DNA from: Bradyrhizobium sp. WBAH42
Lineage (GTDB): Bacteria; Pseudomonadota; Alphaproteobacteria; Rhizobiales; Xanthobacteraceae
Length of the DNA: 64,000 nucleotides
NCBI RefSeq assembly: GCF_024585265.1
Contig: NZ_CP036533.1
Location: forward strand, 5,093,001-5,157,000
Direction of reading: 5' to 3'
Shown here: piece after piece, positions 50,975 to 61,048 of the stretch
Layout: every line of letters begins with the position of its first letter
How positions within the stretch are numbered: position 1 is the stretch's first letter
Translations under genes and position numbers: made by a program
Notes under the pieces: generated by a model
What the model was told of the DNA's origin: nothing
What the model saw: the letters and a program-made list of their open reading frames with translations, nothing else
Database searches by the model: none

Positions 50975-52669
50975 ATGTTCGACATCGCAGTCCCGGCCGT
51001 GATTGGCGTCGCGCTGATCGTCGTCCTGGGGATCGTCTTCACCATTCTCTACAAGCGCGCCACCCGCGACGAGGCCTTCGTGCGCACCGGGCTCGGCGGC
51101 AAGAAGGTGGTGCTCGACGGCGGCGCCATGATCCTGCCGATCTTCCACTCCTACGCCAGCGTCAATCTGAAGACGCTGCGGCTCACCGTCGAGCGCAAGG
51201 AGCGGGAATCCCTCATCACCAAGGACCGGCTGCGCGTCGACATCGTCGCCGAGTTCTATGTGCGCGTCCGCCCGGATGAGGAAAGCATCGCGCTCGCGAG
51301 CCAGACGCTGGGCGCGTTGACCAACGATGCCGAAGCGCTACGTAACCAGGTCGAAGCGAAATTCGTCGACGGCCTGCGCTCGGTCGCGGCGACCATGAGC
51401 ATCCTGGAGCTTCAGGAGAAGCGCTCGGACTTCGTCAAGCACGTGCAGTCGACGGTCGAGTCCGACGTGAAATCGAACGGGCTCGAGCTGGAATCGGTGT
51501 CGCTGACCAAGCTCGACCAGACCGACGTCAAGTTCTTCAACCCGGAGAATTTCTTCGACGCCGAAGGTCTCACCCAGTTGAAGACGGTCACCGAGACCCG
51601 CCGCCGTGATCGCAACGCCATCGTGCGCGACAACGAGGTGGCGATCGCGCAAAAGGACCTCGAGGCGCGGCAGCAGACTCTCGGGATCGAGCGGACCAAG
51701 AAGGAAGCCGAGCTCTCCCAGGAGCGCGACATCGCCAACAAGACCGCGAGCACCCGCGCCGAGGTCGCAACCGCGACGCAGACCGCGCGCCTGACCGAGG
51801 AGAATGCCCGCATCGACACCGACAGGGCGGTTGCCGAGAAGGAGGCCGGCGCAAAGCAGGTCAAGGAAACCGCGGTCATCGAGTCGGACCTCGCGATCAA
51901 CAAGCGCAAGACCGACGCCCAGCGCGAGATCCAGATCGCGACGCAGGAGAACGAGATCCAGATCGCAGCGAAGAGCAAGCAGACTTCGGAAGCCGTTGCC
52001 GAGGCCAAGGCCGCCGAAGCGCTCGCCGTCTCGGCCGAAGAAAAGGTCGTGACTGCACGCGCGGTCGAGGTCGCCGATCGCGCCCGTCTCACCCAGGTGC
52101 TCGCCGCGCGGACCGAGGCCGAGCGCAAGTCGACCGAATTGATCGTTGCGGCCGAAGCCGAGAAGAAGGCCTCGCTCGACCGCGCCGAGGCCGTCAAGAC
52201 GCTGGCCACGGCGGAAGCCGAATCCAACAAGATCAAGGCAGTCGGCGTGCGCAATATCGGCGAGGCGGAAGCTGCCGTCATCACCATGAAGAACGAGGCG
52301 CAGAACAAGCTCGGCAGCAACGTGATCGATTTCGAGATCGCCAAGAAGCGGATCGAGACCATGCCCTCGGCCCTGGCCGAGATGGTGAAGCCGATCGCGA
52401 ACCTCAAGGACGTCCGCATCCTGCACACCGGCGGCGCGTTCGGCGGCAACGGCGCCGGCGGAGGCAATGTGGGCTTCGGCGAGGGTCTCGCCGGCGAGCT
52501 GCTCAAGGTGCATGCGCTGCGCCCGATGATCGACGAGATCCTGCGCCAGAGTGGCTTTGCACCGGGCGACGATCCCGTCAAGGCGCTGGTCGGCGCCGTG
52601 ACGGGCAAGAGCAACGGCGCGGCCGTGCCGGCGCCGGTGCCGGAGAAAACAAGCCCTGCCGAACTATGA
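50975..52669 (+). CDS. yqiK: Flotillin family protein (YqiK-like)
   Basis: This is a 564-residue flotillin. It has an N-terminal membrane hairpin or helix (residues 3-25), an SPFH/band-7 domain (about 30-210, with FVRTGLGGKKVVLDGG and VDIVAEFYVRVRPDE), a long Ala/Glu/Lys-rich coiled coil (about 220-470), and a C-terminal domain with a glycine-rich stretch (GGAFGGNGAGGGNVGFG). It scaffolds membrane microdomains and, with YqiJ, responds to envelope stress. It ends the PspA-YqiJ-YqiK operon. The size and order match E. coli yqiJK. Confidence 0.93.
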   Translation: MFDIAVPAVIGVALIVVLGIVFTILYKRATRDEAFVRTGLGGKKVVLDGGAMILPIFHSYASVNLKTLRLTVERKERESLITKDRLRVDIVAEFYVRVRPDEESIALASQTLGALTNDAEALRNQVEAKFVDGLRSVAATMSILELQEKRSDFVKHVQSTVESDVKSNGLELESVSLTKLDQTDVKFFNPENFFDAEGLTQLKTVTETRRRDRNAIVRDNEVAIAQKDLEARQQTLGIERTKKEAELSQERDIANKTASTRAEVATATQTARLTEENARIDTDRAVAEKEAGAKQVKETAVIESDLAINKRKTDAQREIQIATQENEIQIAAKSKQTSEAVAEAKAAEALAVSAEEKVVTARAVEVADRARLTQVLAARTEAERKSTELIVAAEAEKKASLDRAEAVKTLATAEAESNKIKAVGVRNIGEAEAAVITMKNEAQNKLGSNVIDFEIAKKRIETMPSALAEMVKPIANLKDVRILHTGGAFGGNGAGGGNVGFGEGLAGELLKVHALRPMIDEILRQSGFAPGDDPVKALVGAVTGKSNGAAVPAPVPEKTSPAEL

Positions 52670-52875
52670 ATGCCCGTTCATTGCTGCGGAGAATTCCAAC
52701 CGATAAACAGGCTGGGCGCGTCTCGCGTCGCGCAAACGTTCGGAAGTCCAGACCGATCGTCTCTTGAATCGTTCGATCTCGCTCCGGACTTGTCTTGAGG
52801 CAACGTTTTGTTTGCCGCAGCGCCTGCGTCGATCGACGTCGGGCGCTGAGACCTGTTTCGATCGGAGAATTTCAC

Positions 52876-53244
52876 ATGAAGCAATTTCTGTCTGGACTGA
52901 TCGCCGTCAGTCTTTCGATCGCCGCTGCGCCGTCGCTTGCGGCCGATGCCCGCAACGTCACGGTCGTCAACGAGACCGGCTATGCCATCAAGTTCCTCGG
53001 CTTCAACGCGCCGGATGACGGGCTGGACGAATGGGAGAACGCACTCGACAAGGTGTTGCAGAACCAGGCCAGCACCTATGTCGAGTTCGACGACGACGAC
53101 GAGGGCTGCGTCTGGAACATTCGCGTCGATTGGCAGAACTACGACGAGTCGGTGCTGTGGAAGAACGTCAATCTCTGCAAGTTCACCGCGCTCCGCTTGC
53201 GTTACGACCTCGGCACCAAGACCACCTCGTTCCTCGCCGAATAG
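52876..53244 (+). CDS. Secreted protein of unknown function
   Basis: This is a 122-residue exported protein. A signal peptide (residues 1-23, ending APSLAAD) precedes a beta-rich domain (ARNVTVVNETGYAIKFLGFNAP; VLQNQASTYVEFDDDDEGCVWNIRVDW) with a cysteine pair (EGCVW and NLCKF) that could form a disulfide. The NVTVVNETGYAI start resembles small beta-sandwich proteins found near plant-associated bacteria, but I do not name a family. GGAG nine bases upstream supports the ATG at 52876. Monocistronic. Confidence 0.7.
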   Translation: MKQFLSGLIAVSLSIAAAPSLAADARNVTVVNETGYAIKFLGFNAPDDGLDEWENALDKVLQNQASTYVEFDDDDEGCVWNIRVDWQNYDESVLWKNVNLCKFTALRLRYDLGTKTTSFLAE

Positions 53245-53380
53245 TCTTTGCCCGGAAGGGCCGGAGGAGAGGCCATTCCAGGCCCCTCCCGAGCGCGTTG
53301 CGGATGATGACGAATTCGTCCTTTGCAAGCGCAAGCGGCTTTGTTATACGCAGCCGCGCGCGAACGAATGGTTCGCCTTT

Positions 53381-53455
53381 TCCTCGGTAGCTCAGCGGTA
53401 GAGCATCCGACTGTTAATCGGATGGTCGCTGGTTCGAATCCAGCCCGGGGAGCCA
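53381..53455 (+). tRNA. tRNA-Asn (anticodon GTT)
   Basis: A complete cloverleaf is visible. The acceptor TCCTCGG pairs with CCGGGGA, the D arm is GCTCAGCGGTAGAGC, anticodon stem ATCCGAC...GTCGGAT-like arms enclose the CTGTTAA loop (GTT), and the T arm contains GGTTCGAATCC. The discriminator is followed by genomic CCA. No adjacent integrase or repeat of the 3' end is seen. Confidence 0.96.
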
Positions 53456-53657
53456 AATCTTTCAGATATTTCAATGATTTGTGTCCGCCTCCTCACGCGG
53501 CGCGCGATCTGCTTTCCCTGATCTTTGAACATTGCACCCGTGGTCCGGCGCGGAATCGGGGTCAAACAGATGTGTTTGCGTCGGCGTCGTCTCGCCATTG
53601 GGACGACTCAATTCACGTCGAGCGTGGATTTGCCGGACATTTGCGGAGCTGATTCCC

Positions 53658-53837
53658 ATGCCAGAGATCCAGGTCGACCGTTCGGATATCGCCCCCTCGA
53701 TTCTGCCGGCCGGCATTCCCGAGCTCAGCGACGATCAATGCCTCGCTTGTCTCGCGCGCGCAGTCGAGGCGCCGGATTCGGCTAGGCTGGACGAGGTCGC
53801 TGCCCTGATCGGCCGCCTGGCGGTCGCCATCGAATAG
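53658..53837 (+). CDS. Small protein, unknown function
   Basis: This is a 59-residue acidic protein (PEIQVDRSDIAPSILPAGIPELSDDQCLACLARAVEAPDS start, with two close cysteines in QCLACLA). The ATG at 53658 has GGAG about ten bases upstream. It lies between tRNA-Asn and pcm. No family is recognised and the composition alone supports coding, so the call is moderate. Confidence 0.5.
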   Translation: MPEIQVDRSDIAPSILPAGIPELSDDQCLACLARAVEAPDSARLDEVAALIGRLAVAIE

Positions 53838-53973
53838 GGCTGGTCGGGCCCCATCAGGCGGGCTGCGGAGCGCGGTGCGCCACCGCCAACGGCCATGTTG
53901 CGTTTTGACCGAGCATGCTCCAAAGATGCCGCGATTTTTCTCCGCGGCATCGTCCGCATTGCAGGGTCCGCAA

Positions 53974-54636
53974 ATGTCCGGTTTTTCGACCGCGCGCCAA
54001 AAAATGGTCGATGGCCAGGTGCGCACCAATGACGTCACCGACCGTCGTGTTCTCGATGCCATGCTCACGGTGCCGCGCGAAGCCTTTGTGCCGGCCGGCA
54101 GGCAGGCGCTGGCCTACCTCGATCTCGATCTCGACGTGAGCGAAGGCACCGCCAAGCGGTTTTTGATCAAGCCGGCGCTGACCGGCAAGCTGCTTCAGGC
54201 CGCCGAAATCGGCGAGGGTGACAACGTGCTGGTCGTCGGCTGCGCCACCGGCTATCTCGCCGCACTGGCCGCTAAGCTGGCGCGGCAGGTCACGGCGACC
54301 GAGTGCGATTCGGCTTTGGCCGCCAAGGCCGGGGACGCCTTCACCGCCCAGGGGCTGGCCAATGTCGCCTGCAAGGCGGCGGCCTGTACCGACGGGGATC
54401 CCGCTGCCGCGCCCTATGATGTGATTGTCCTCAACGGGGCGGCCGAAGTGCTGCCGGAAGCTCTGCTCGGGCAGCTGAAGGAGGGTGGGCGCCTGGTGGG
54501 GGTGTCGGCCGAATCGAGGCCGCGGCGCGCCGTGATTGTGACCCGTACCCACGGCGAATTCGGCCACCGGGCGCTGTTCGACGCCGCCGCCCCGGTCCTT
54601 CCCGGGCTGGAGCGCGCGGCTGCGTTTGTCTTCTGA
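53974..54636 (+). CDS. pcm: Protein-L-isoaspartate O-methyltransferase family protein
   Basis: This is a 220-residue SAM-dependent methyltransferase of the PCMT family. It begins with FSTARQKMVDGQVRTNDVTD, the conserved substrate-handling N-terminus, then LTVPREAFVP, and the SAM-binding motif NVLVVGCATGYLAALAA (about residues 86-102). The alphaproteobacterial form repairs isoaspartyl residues or acts near the envelope. The frame is open upstream to 53875, but the ATG at 53974 fits the family. It precedes tolC, popZ and valS in the usual alphaproteobacterial order. Confidence 0.88.
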   Translation: MSGFSTARQKMVDGQVRTNDVTDRRVLDAMLTVPREAFVPAGRQALAYLDLDLDVSEGTAKRFLIKPALTGKLLQAAEIGEGDNVLVVGCATGYLAALAAKLARQVTATECDSALAAKAGDAFTAQGLANVACKAAACTDGDPAAAPYDVIVLNGAAEVLPEALLGQLKEGGRLVGVSAESRPRRAVIVTRTHGEFGHRALFDAAAPVLPGLERAAAFVF

Positions 54637-54822
54637 CGGCCCCAAAGCCGCCCCAAATCCCGTTCTGAATCAGAAGTGTGGCCGGGATGCTGCACGTGAA
54701 GAGTTTCCACTGAGAACTACCCTCGGGTAGTTCCGTCGCGCTTGGCCGCGTCCTATGTTGCGGCGGGGCAACGACTCCACTGATACGGTAACCCAGCTCG
54801 CGGGCACGAGTCGGGCGTTAGA

Positions 54823-56226
54823 ATGAACGGAATTTCACGGATGCATGGGGTGAAGCTCTTCACCGGAGCTGCGGTTTCGGTCCTGCTGCTGGCGCTTGCC
54901 GGGCCGACGCCTGCCTTGGCGGATACGATCGATGGCGCGCTGGTGCGCGCCTATCAAAACAATCCGCAGCTCAACGCGCAGCGTGCCCAGGTGCGCTCGA
55001 CCGACGAAAACGTGCCGCAGGCCTTGTCTGGCTATCGTCCTCGGGTGTCGATGACCGCGAGCGGTGGCTATCAATACCAGGATCTGCAGAGCGGCGTCGG
55101 CACTAACTCAATCCACGGAACCACCTTACCTCGCAGCGCTGGAATTACCGCTTCGCAGACACTCTACAATGGCAATCAGACCGCTAACAGAACGCGGGCG
55201 GCGGAGAGCCAGGTGTCCGGTGCTCGCGAAGCGCTGCGCAGCCTCGATCAAAGTGTGCTGCTTCAGGCCGCGACGACCTACATGGACTATCTGCGCGATG
55301 CGGCCACGCTTGAAGTCCAGCGCAGTAACGTGCGCGTGCTCGAGCAGACGTTGAAGCAAACCCGCGATCGCTTCAACGTCGGCGAAGTGACTCGCACAGA
55401 CGTTGCGCAATCGGAAGCACAGCTGGCCGCCGGCAGGACGCAGGCCCTTACCGCGGAAGCAAATCTCACCACCACGCGCGCAAACTTCCGCCGCATCATC
55501 GGCAACGAGCCGGCAAATCTTGCACCCGGATCACCTGTCGATCGTTTCCTCCCCGCAACGCTTGCCGCAGCGATCGAGCTTGGCCTGATCGAGCATCCCA
55601 ACGTCACGGCTGCGATGTTCGGCATCGACGTCAATTACCTGCAGGTCAAGGTCGCCGAAGGTGCGTTGCTGCCCACGATGACGATCCAGGCATCGGCCAC
55701 ACAGGCCAACGAACAGTCCTTGATTTCGTTGCGCTCGTTCAACGCATCCGCGATCGCGCAGCTCTCGGTGCCGATCTATCAGGGCGGCAGTGAATACGCG
55801 CTGATCCGCCAGTCCAAGGAAAACCTGGCGCAGCAGCGACTCAACCTCGAAACGACCCGCGACCAGACCCGTGCGACGGTTGTGCAATGGTGGGGCTCGC
55901 TGCAGGCCACCAAGGCGCAGGTCCAGTCGGCCCAGGCGCAGGTGGCGGCATCCGAGATCGCCCTGAACGGCGTACGTGAGGAGGCCAAGGCCGGCCAGCG
56001 CACCACGCTGGACGTGCTCAACGCGCAGCAGGCGCTGGTGAATGCGCGCGTTGCGTTGGTGACCGCGCAGCACGATCGCGTCGTTGCATCCTATAACGTC
56101 CTCGCTGCGGTCGGGCGTCTCTCGCCGCAAGTCCTCGGCCTTGCGACCACGGTCTACGACCCCAGCGTTCACTACCATCAGGTCCGCGACAGCTGGGCCG
56201 GCGTGCGCACGCCTGACGGGCGCTGA
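54823..56226 (+). CDS. tolC: TolC family outer-membrane channel
   Basis: This is a 467-residue outer-membrane duct for type I secretion and drug efflux. A signal peptide (ending GPTPALAD, about residue 37) is followed by two OEP repeats, with DTIDGALVRAYQNNPQLNAQRAQVR at the start of the mature protein, helical hairpins (TLKQTRDRFNVGEVTRTDVAQSEAQLA) and QGGSEYALIRQSKENLAQQRL in the second repeat. The ATG at 54823 is listed; ATG 54841 is an alternative that shortens the signal peptide. The pcm-tolC-popZ-valS order is common in this class. Partners are probably elsewhere in the genome. Confidence 0.93.
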   Translation: MNGISRMHGVKLFTGAAVSVLLLALAGPTPALADTIDGALVRAYQNNPQLNAQRAQVRSTDENVPQALSGYRPRVSMTASGGYQYQDLQSGVGTNSIHGTTLPRSAGITASQTLYNGNQTANRTRAAESQVSGAREALRSLDQSVLLQAATTYMDYLRDAATLEVQRSNVRVLEQTLKQTRDRFNVGEVTRTDVAQSEAQLAAGRTQALTAEANLTTTRANFRRIIGNEPANLAPGSPVDRFLPATLAAAIELGLIEHPNVTAAMFGIDVNYLQVKVAEGALLPTMTIQASATQANEQSLISLRSFNASAIAQLSVPIYQGGSEYALIRQSKENLAQQRLNLETTRDQTRATVVQWWGSLQATKAQVQSAQAQVAASEIALNGVREEAKAGQRTTLDVLNAQQALVNARVALVTAQHDRVVASYNVLAAVGRLSPQVLGLATTVYDPSVHYHQVRDSWAGVRTPDGR

Positions 56227-56528
56227 TCCCGCAATCATCCGGTCGATCTCGCCAACAGCCGAGGTCGACCGGTGCTTTGCTTGCAATCATCAAAATCCCT
56301 GACATAGCCTTGCCAAGATGATGCGGGTCGATTCGCCCCGCGTTGATGTCGTGTGCGTAACGCTTCGGTGCCGGGGGCAGGGCACGCCGCTGCACGTTGA
56401 GCCGTGATCTGGGGACAAGTCGGGCTGCGGCGACGAAAATGACGGGCCTGTCGTTGCGGAACCGGCCAATCCTGCCGTGCTTGGTGTAAAACAACGCATG
56501 CGAGGGCGTTGATGATGTGGAGTCGGAG
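56227..56528. promoter_or_regulatory. Intergenic region between tolC and popZ
   Basis: These 302 bases contain no gene that I can support. They should hold the popZ promoter. A GGAGTCGGAG purine-rich stretch directly before the popZ start serves as ribosome-binding site. No strong hairpin terminator follows tolC. Confidence 0.35.
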
Positions 56529-57296
56529 ATGACGCAGCCTGCAAAGGTCACAGAACCCTCCATGGAGGAGATTCTGGCCTCGATCCGGCGCATCATTGCC
56601 GACGATGAGGCAAAGCCCCCGCCGGCCGAGGCCGCCAAGCCCGAGAAGGCGGCGGCGCCCGCCGCGCCGGCGAAGCCGCAGGCGATGAACGACATTCCGC
56701 CATCCAAGGTCGCTCCACCCAAACCCGCTGCCGAGAAGCCCGCTGCACCGCCGCCGGCCGCAAAGCCGGCGCCGCCACCTGCGCCGGCGCCCGCGGCGGA
56801 CGCATCCAACAGCCAGGACGATATCGACGCGTTGCTGGCTGGCCTCGATGCGGCCACACCTGCGCCCGAGGTCCGCGCGCCCGAACCAGAGCCAGAACCC
56901 GAGCCGGACGTGCTCGAGCTGACCGACGACATGGCGATGGACCCGACGCCGCCTCCGCCGCCGCCGAGCTTCCGCAAGGTCGAACCGCGCGACGATCTCG
57001 AATTCGCCGAACCGCCGCGGCCCGCTCCGCCGCCGTCCTACGCGCCGGTGGACTTCGACGCGCCGCCGCTGCCCCCGCAGCAGCCGATCCTCGCGCAATC
57101 GACGGTCTCCGCGGTCGAATCCGCCTTCAACTCCCTGGCCCATACGGTGCTCAGCAGCAACGCGCGCACGCTGGAGGACCTGGTCAAGGAGATGCTGCGG
57201 CCGATGCTGAAGTCCTGGCTCGACGACAACCTGCCGGGCCTCGTTGAACGCATCGTGAAGGCCGAAATCGAGCGGGTCTCGCGCGGCGGCCGCTGA
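56529..57296 (+). CDS. popZ: Polar organizing protein PopZ (DUF2497)
   Basis: This is a 255-residue protein with the three-part PopZ layout. An N-terminal helix (EPSMEEILASIRRIIADDEA, residues 7-26) recruits client proteins. A long acidic, proline- and alanine-rich disordered linker follows (about 30-190). The C-terminal helices (SVVESAFNSLAHTVLSS-type region and ARTLEDLVKEMLRPMLKSWLDDNLPGLVERIV) drive self-assembly into a polar network. In Caulobacter PopZ anchors the chromosome origin and recruits cell-cycle proteins to the pole. The start ATG at 56529 follows GGAGTCGGAG. It is followed by valS, as in related genomes. Confidence 0.93.
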   Translation: MTQPAKVTEPSMEEILASIRRIIADDEAKPPPAEAAKPEKAAAPAAPAKPQAMNDIPPSKVAPPKPAAEKPAAPPPAAKPAPPPAPAPAADASNSQDDIDALLAGLDAATPAPEVRAPEPEPEPEPDVLELTDDMAMDPTPPPPPPSFRKVEPRDDLEFAEPPRPAPPPSYAPVDFDAPPLPPQQPILAQSTVSAVESAFNSLAHTVLSSNARTLEDLVKEMLRPMLKSWLDDNLPGLVERIVKAEIERVSRGGR

Positions 57297-57436
57297 GGGC
57301 GGCCGACAGGCCCTCATAAAGCCCGGCTTGGGTGTCATATCCGCGCCCCGACCGGGCCGGAAAGCGCCGTTGCCGCCTCGTTTTTCCCTGACCTTTTCGT
57401 TGACTTGGCCCCCTCCCGCGGCTTTCTAGCAGCCCC

Positions 57437-60313
57437 ATGATCGAGAAAAATTACCAGCCCGCCGATATCGAAACCCGCATGTCCGTGGTGTGGGAGGACA
57501 GCCTTGCGTTCAAGGCTGGCCGGCCCGACCGCCGTGATGCCGTGCCCTTCACCATCGTGATCCCGCCGCCGAACGTGACGGGCTCGCTGCACATGGGCCA
57601 CGCCCTCAACAACACGCTGCAGGACATCCTGTGCCGGTTCGAGCGCATGCGCGGCCGCGACGTGCTCTGGCAGCCCGGCACCGACCATGCCGGCATCGCC
57701 ACCCAAATGGTGGTCGAGCGGCAGCTGATGGAGCGTCAGCAGCCCGGCCGCCGCGAGATGGGCCGCGAGAAGTTTCTGGAGCGGGTCTGGCAGTGGAAGG
57801 CCGAGAGCGGCGACACCATCATCAACCAGCTCAAGCGGCTCGGTGCGTCCTGCGACTGGTCGCGCGAGCGCTTCACGATGGACGAGGGGCTGTCGAAGGC
57901 CGTCATCAAGGTGTTCGTCGAACTGCACCGCGAGGGCCTGATCTACAAGGACAAGCGGCTGGTGAATTGGGACACCAAGCTGCTCACTGCGATCTCGGAT
58001 CTCGAGGTGCAGCAGACCGAGGTCAAGGGCAGCCTCTGGTATCTGCGCTATCCGATCGAGGGCAAGACCTTCAGCCCGGAGGATCCCTCGAGCTTCATCG
58101 TCGTCGCCACCACGCGCCCCGAGACCATGCTCGGCGATACCGGCGTGGCCGTGCATCCGGAGGACGAGCGCTATCAGAAGCTGATCGGCAAGAACGTCGT
58201 CCTGCCGCTGGTCGGCCGCAAGATCCAGATCGTCGCCGACGAGTATTCCGATCCTGAGAAGGGATCTGGTGCGGTCAAGGTGACGCCGGCGCACGACTTC
58301 AACGATTTCGAGGTCGGCAATCGCCACGGCCTGCGTCGCATCAGCGTGCTCGACAGGGAAGGCTGCCTCGATCTCCTCGACAATGAGGACTATCTGCGCG
58401 ACCTGCCCGAAGGCGCCGCGCAATTCGCCGAGGAGTTCCACAAGGTCGACCGCTTCGCCGCGCGCAAGCGCATCGTCGAGCGGCTGGAATCGTTCGGCTT
58501 CGTCGAGCGGATCGAGCCCCACACCCACATGGTGCCGCACGGCGATCGCTCTGGCAGCGTGATCGAGCCCTACCTGACCGACCAGTGGTACGTCGACGCC
58601 AAGACGCTGGCGAGACCTGCGATCGCCGCGGTGCGTTCGGGCGAAACGACGTTCGTGCCGAAGAACTGGGAAAAGACCTATTTCGACTGGATGGAGAACA
58701 TCCAGCCCTGGTGCATCTCGCGCCAGCTCTGGTGGGGCCACCAGATCCCGGCCTGGTACGGGCCGGACGGCAAGGTGTTCGTCGCCGAGACCGAGGAGGA
58801 GGCCGTCAGCCACGCGCTCGGCTATTACGTCGAGCAGGAGGTCATCACGGCCGAGCAGGGCCGCGAGATGGCGCTCGACCGCAACAAGCGCGAAGGCTTC
58901 ATCACGCGCGACGAGGACGTGCTCGACACCTGGTTCTCCTCGGCGCTGTGGCCGTTCTCGACTCTCGGCTGGCCCGACGACACACCCGAGGTGCAGCGCT
59001 ACTACCCGACCAATGCGCTGGTGACCGGCTTCGACATCATCTTCTTCTGGGTCGCCCGCATGATGATGATGGGCCTGCACTTCATGAAGGAGGTGCCGTT
59101 CTCGACCGTCTACATCCACGCCCTCGTCCGCGACGAGAAGGGCGCCAAGATGTCGAAGTCGAAGGGCAACGTCATCGATCCCCTCCACCTGATCGACGAA
59201 TACGGCGCGGACGCGCTGCGCTTCACGCTGGCGGCGATGGCAGCGCAGGGCCGCGACATCAAGCTCGCCACCAGCCGCGTCGAAGGCTATCGCAATTTCG
59301 CGACCAAGCTCTGGAACGCGTGCCGCTTCGCGGAGATGAACCACTGCGCCGTGCCGGAAGGCTTCGAGCCGGCGAAGGCCAAGGAGACGCTGAACCGCTG
59401 GATCGCGCATGAGACCGCGCACACCACGCGCGAGGTGACCGAGGCGATCGAGGCCTATCGCTTCAACGATGCCGCCGGCAGCATCTACCGCTTCGTCTGG
59501 AACGTCTATTGCGACTGGTATGTCGAACTCGCCAAGCCCGTGCTGCTCGGTCCGGACAGCCCTGCCAAGGACGAGACCCGCGCCATGGTCGCCTGGGCGC
59601 GCGACGAGATCCTGAAGCTGCTGCATCCCTTCATGCCCTTCATCACCGAAGAGCTGTGGGAGGTGACGGCCAAGCGCGACGGCCTGCTCGCGCTGGCACC
59701 GTGGCCGCTGAGGCCGGTCGAGCCGACGCCGGAGCAGCTCGCGATGCTCGCGGTGACCACGGGACCGACCGATGCGCTCGTCTCGCCGGCCTGGGTGCTG
59801 CCGATCTTCGATCATGCCGACTTTGCCGATCCCAAGGCCGAGGCCGAGATCGGCTGGGTCATCGACCTCGTCACGCAGATCCGCTCGGTGCGCGCCGAGA
59901 TGAACATCGCGCCGGCAACGCTGACGGCGCTGGTGCTTGCCGGCGCCTCCGCCGAGACGAAGGAGCGCGCGCCGCGCTGGACCGATGTCATCAAGCGCAT
60001 GGCGCGGCTGTCGGATATCTCGTTCGCCGACCGCGCGCCTGATGGCGCGGTCCAGCTGCTGGTGCGCGGTGAAGTCGCCGCGCTGCCGCTCAAGGGCGTG
60101 ATCGACGTCGCCGCCGAGCGCACGCGTCTCGACAAGGAGATCGCCAAGGCCGAGGCCGACATCAAGCGTGCCGAGTCCAAGCTGGCCAACGAAAAGTTCG
60201 TCGCCAACGCGGCCGAGGAGGTCGTCGAGGAGGAGCGCGAAAAGCGCGAGGCGGCGCTGGCCCGCAAGGCCAAGCTGCTGGAGGCGCTGGAGCGGCTGAA
60301 GCAGGCGTTTTAG
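57437..60313 (+). CDS. valS: Valyl-tRNA synthetase
   Basis: This is a 958-residue class I aminoacyl-tRNA synthetase that charges tRNA-Val. The HIGH motif appears as PNVTGSLHMGHALN (about residues 43-56), followed by the editing (CP1) domain (TTRPETMLGDTGVAVHP), then the KMSKS motif (AKMSKSKGNVIDPL, about residues 572-585), the anticodon-binding domain, and the ValS-specific C-terminal coiled coil (RTRLDKEIAKAEADIKRAESKL...). The length is normal. The start ATG at 57437 opens with IEKNYQPADIE. The stop is two bases from the convergent glycosylase gene. Confidence 0.97.
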   Translation: MIEKNYQPADIETRMSVVWEDSLAFKAGRPDRRDAVPFTIVIPPPNVTGSLHMGHALNNTLQDILCRFERMRGRDVLWQPGTDHAGIATQMVVERQLMERQQPGRREMGREKFLERVWQWKAESGDTIINQLKRLGASCDWSRERFTMDEGLSKAVIKVFVELHREGLIYKDKRLVNWDTKLLTAISDLEVQQTEVKGSLWYLRYPIEGKTFSPEDPSSFIVVATTRPETMLGDTGVAVHPEDERYQKLIGKNVVLPLVGRKIQIVADEYSDPEKGSGAVKVTPAHDFNDFEVGNRHGLRRISVLDREGCLDLLDNEDYLRDLPEGAAQFAEEFHKVDRFAARKRIVERLESFGFVERIEPHTHMVPHGDRSGSVIEPYLTDQWYVDAKTLARPAIAAVRSGETTFVPKNWEKTYFDWMENIQPWCISRQLWWGHQIPAWYGPDGKVFVAETEEEAVSHALGYYVEQEVITAEQGREMALDRNKREGFITRDEDVLDTWFSSALWPFSTLGWPDDTPEVQRYYPTNALVTGFDIIFFWVARMMMMGLHFMKEVPFSTVYIHALVRDEKGAKMSKSKGNVIDPLHLIDEYGADALRFTLAAMAAQGRDIKLATSRVEGYRNFATKLWNACRFAEMNHCAVPEGFEPAKAKETLNRWIAHETAHTTREVTEAIEAYRFNDAAGSIYRFVWNVYCDWYVELAKPVLLGPDSPAKDETRAMVAWARDEILKLLHPFMPFITEELWEVTAKRDGLLALAPWPLRPVEPTPEQLAMLAVTTGPTDALVSPAWVLPIFDHADFADPKAEAEIGWVIDLVTQIRSVRAEMNIAPATLTALVLAGASAETKERAPRWTDVIKRMARLSDISFADRAPDGAVQLLVRGEVAALPLKGVIDVAAERTRLDKEIAKAEADIKRAESKLANEKFVANAAEEVVEEEREKREAALARKAKLLEALERLKQAF

Positions 60314-60315
60314 GG

Positions 60316-60918
60316 CTACTTCGGAAACGGCTTGCTCAGAAACTTCGAGCCCCTGACGCCGTAGCGCCAGGGCAGCTCGACCGCCTTGGTGATGCCGATG
60401 CGGATGCCGGTTGCGACCTCCATCTCCTCCGTCCGCGCATGCAGTGAGATCGGCGGCCGATCCAGCGGCAGGGCGTTGTGCGCGATGGTGATGCCGAGTG
60501 CCTCGGTCAGCTTGCCCGGGCCCGAGCATAGCGCATGCACGTCCTGCAGGTGCCGGCGTCGGCGCATCGCAGCCAGGCCATGCGTCGGCTCCAGCGCACG
60601 GATCAGCACGGCGCTGGCCGAGCCTTCCTCCTCGCAAACGAAGTTCACGCACCAATGGATGCCGTAGGAGCGGTAGACATAGGCAAAGCCGGGCGGGCCA
60701 AACATGACCTGGTTCCGCGGCGTCGCCCCGCGGTAGGAGTGCGCGGCCGGGTCGGTATGATGATAGGCCTCGACCTCGACGATGATGCCGCCGACACCGT
60801 CGACCAGCATGGTGGCACCGATCAGGTCGGGTGCGACCTCGTGCACGCTGCGTCCGAAGAAGGCGCGCTTCAGGGGCTTGCCGAGCCGCGGTGGAGAAGT
60901 CTTCGAGATTGGAGCCAT
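60316..60918 (-). CDS. 3-methyladenine DNA glycosylase (AAG/MPG family)
   Basis: This is a 200-residue alkyladenine DNA glycosylase that removes alkylated purines to start base-excision repair. It has [21 protein letters not shown], the catalytic [20 protein letters not shown] (Glu-Ala-Tyr motif, about residues 47-66), [22 protein letters not shown] and [14 protein letters not shown]. All are diagnostic of the AAG/MPG fold. It is monocistronic, converging on valS and divergent from lipA. Confidence 0.93.
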   Translation of the reverse strand: MAPISKTSPPRLGKPLKRAFFGRSVHEVAPDLIGATMLVDGVGGIIVEVEAYHHTDPAAHSYRGATPRNQVMFGPPGFAYVYRSYGIHWCVNFVCEEEGSASAVLIRALEPTHGLAAMRRRRHLQDVHALCSGPGKLTEALGITIAHNALPLDRPPISLHARTEEMEVATGIRIGITKAVELPWRYGVRGSKFLSKPFPK

Positions 60919-61048
60919 TCGAGGTGAGAATCGCCTGAGAACAGAGCAGGATATTGCCCATATCTGCCATGTTCCCTGAAGCGGGGCGAGCCGGGTTGCG
61001 ATGCCGGGCCAGACCGACTAGGTAGGACCTGAACAGACCGGACACCCC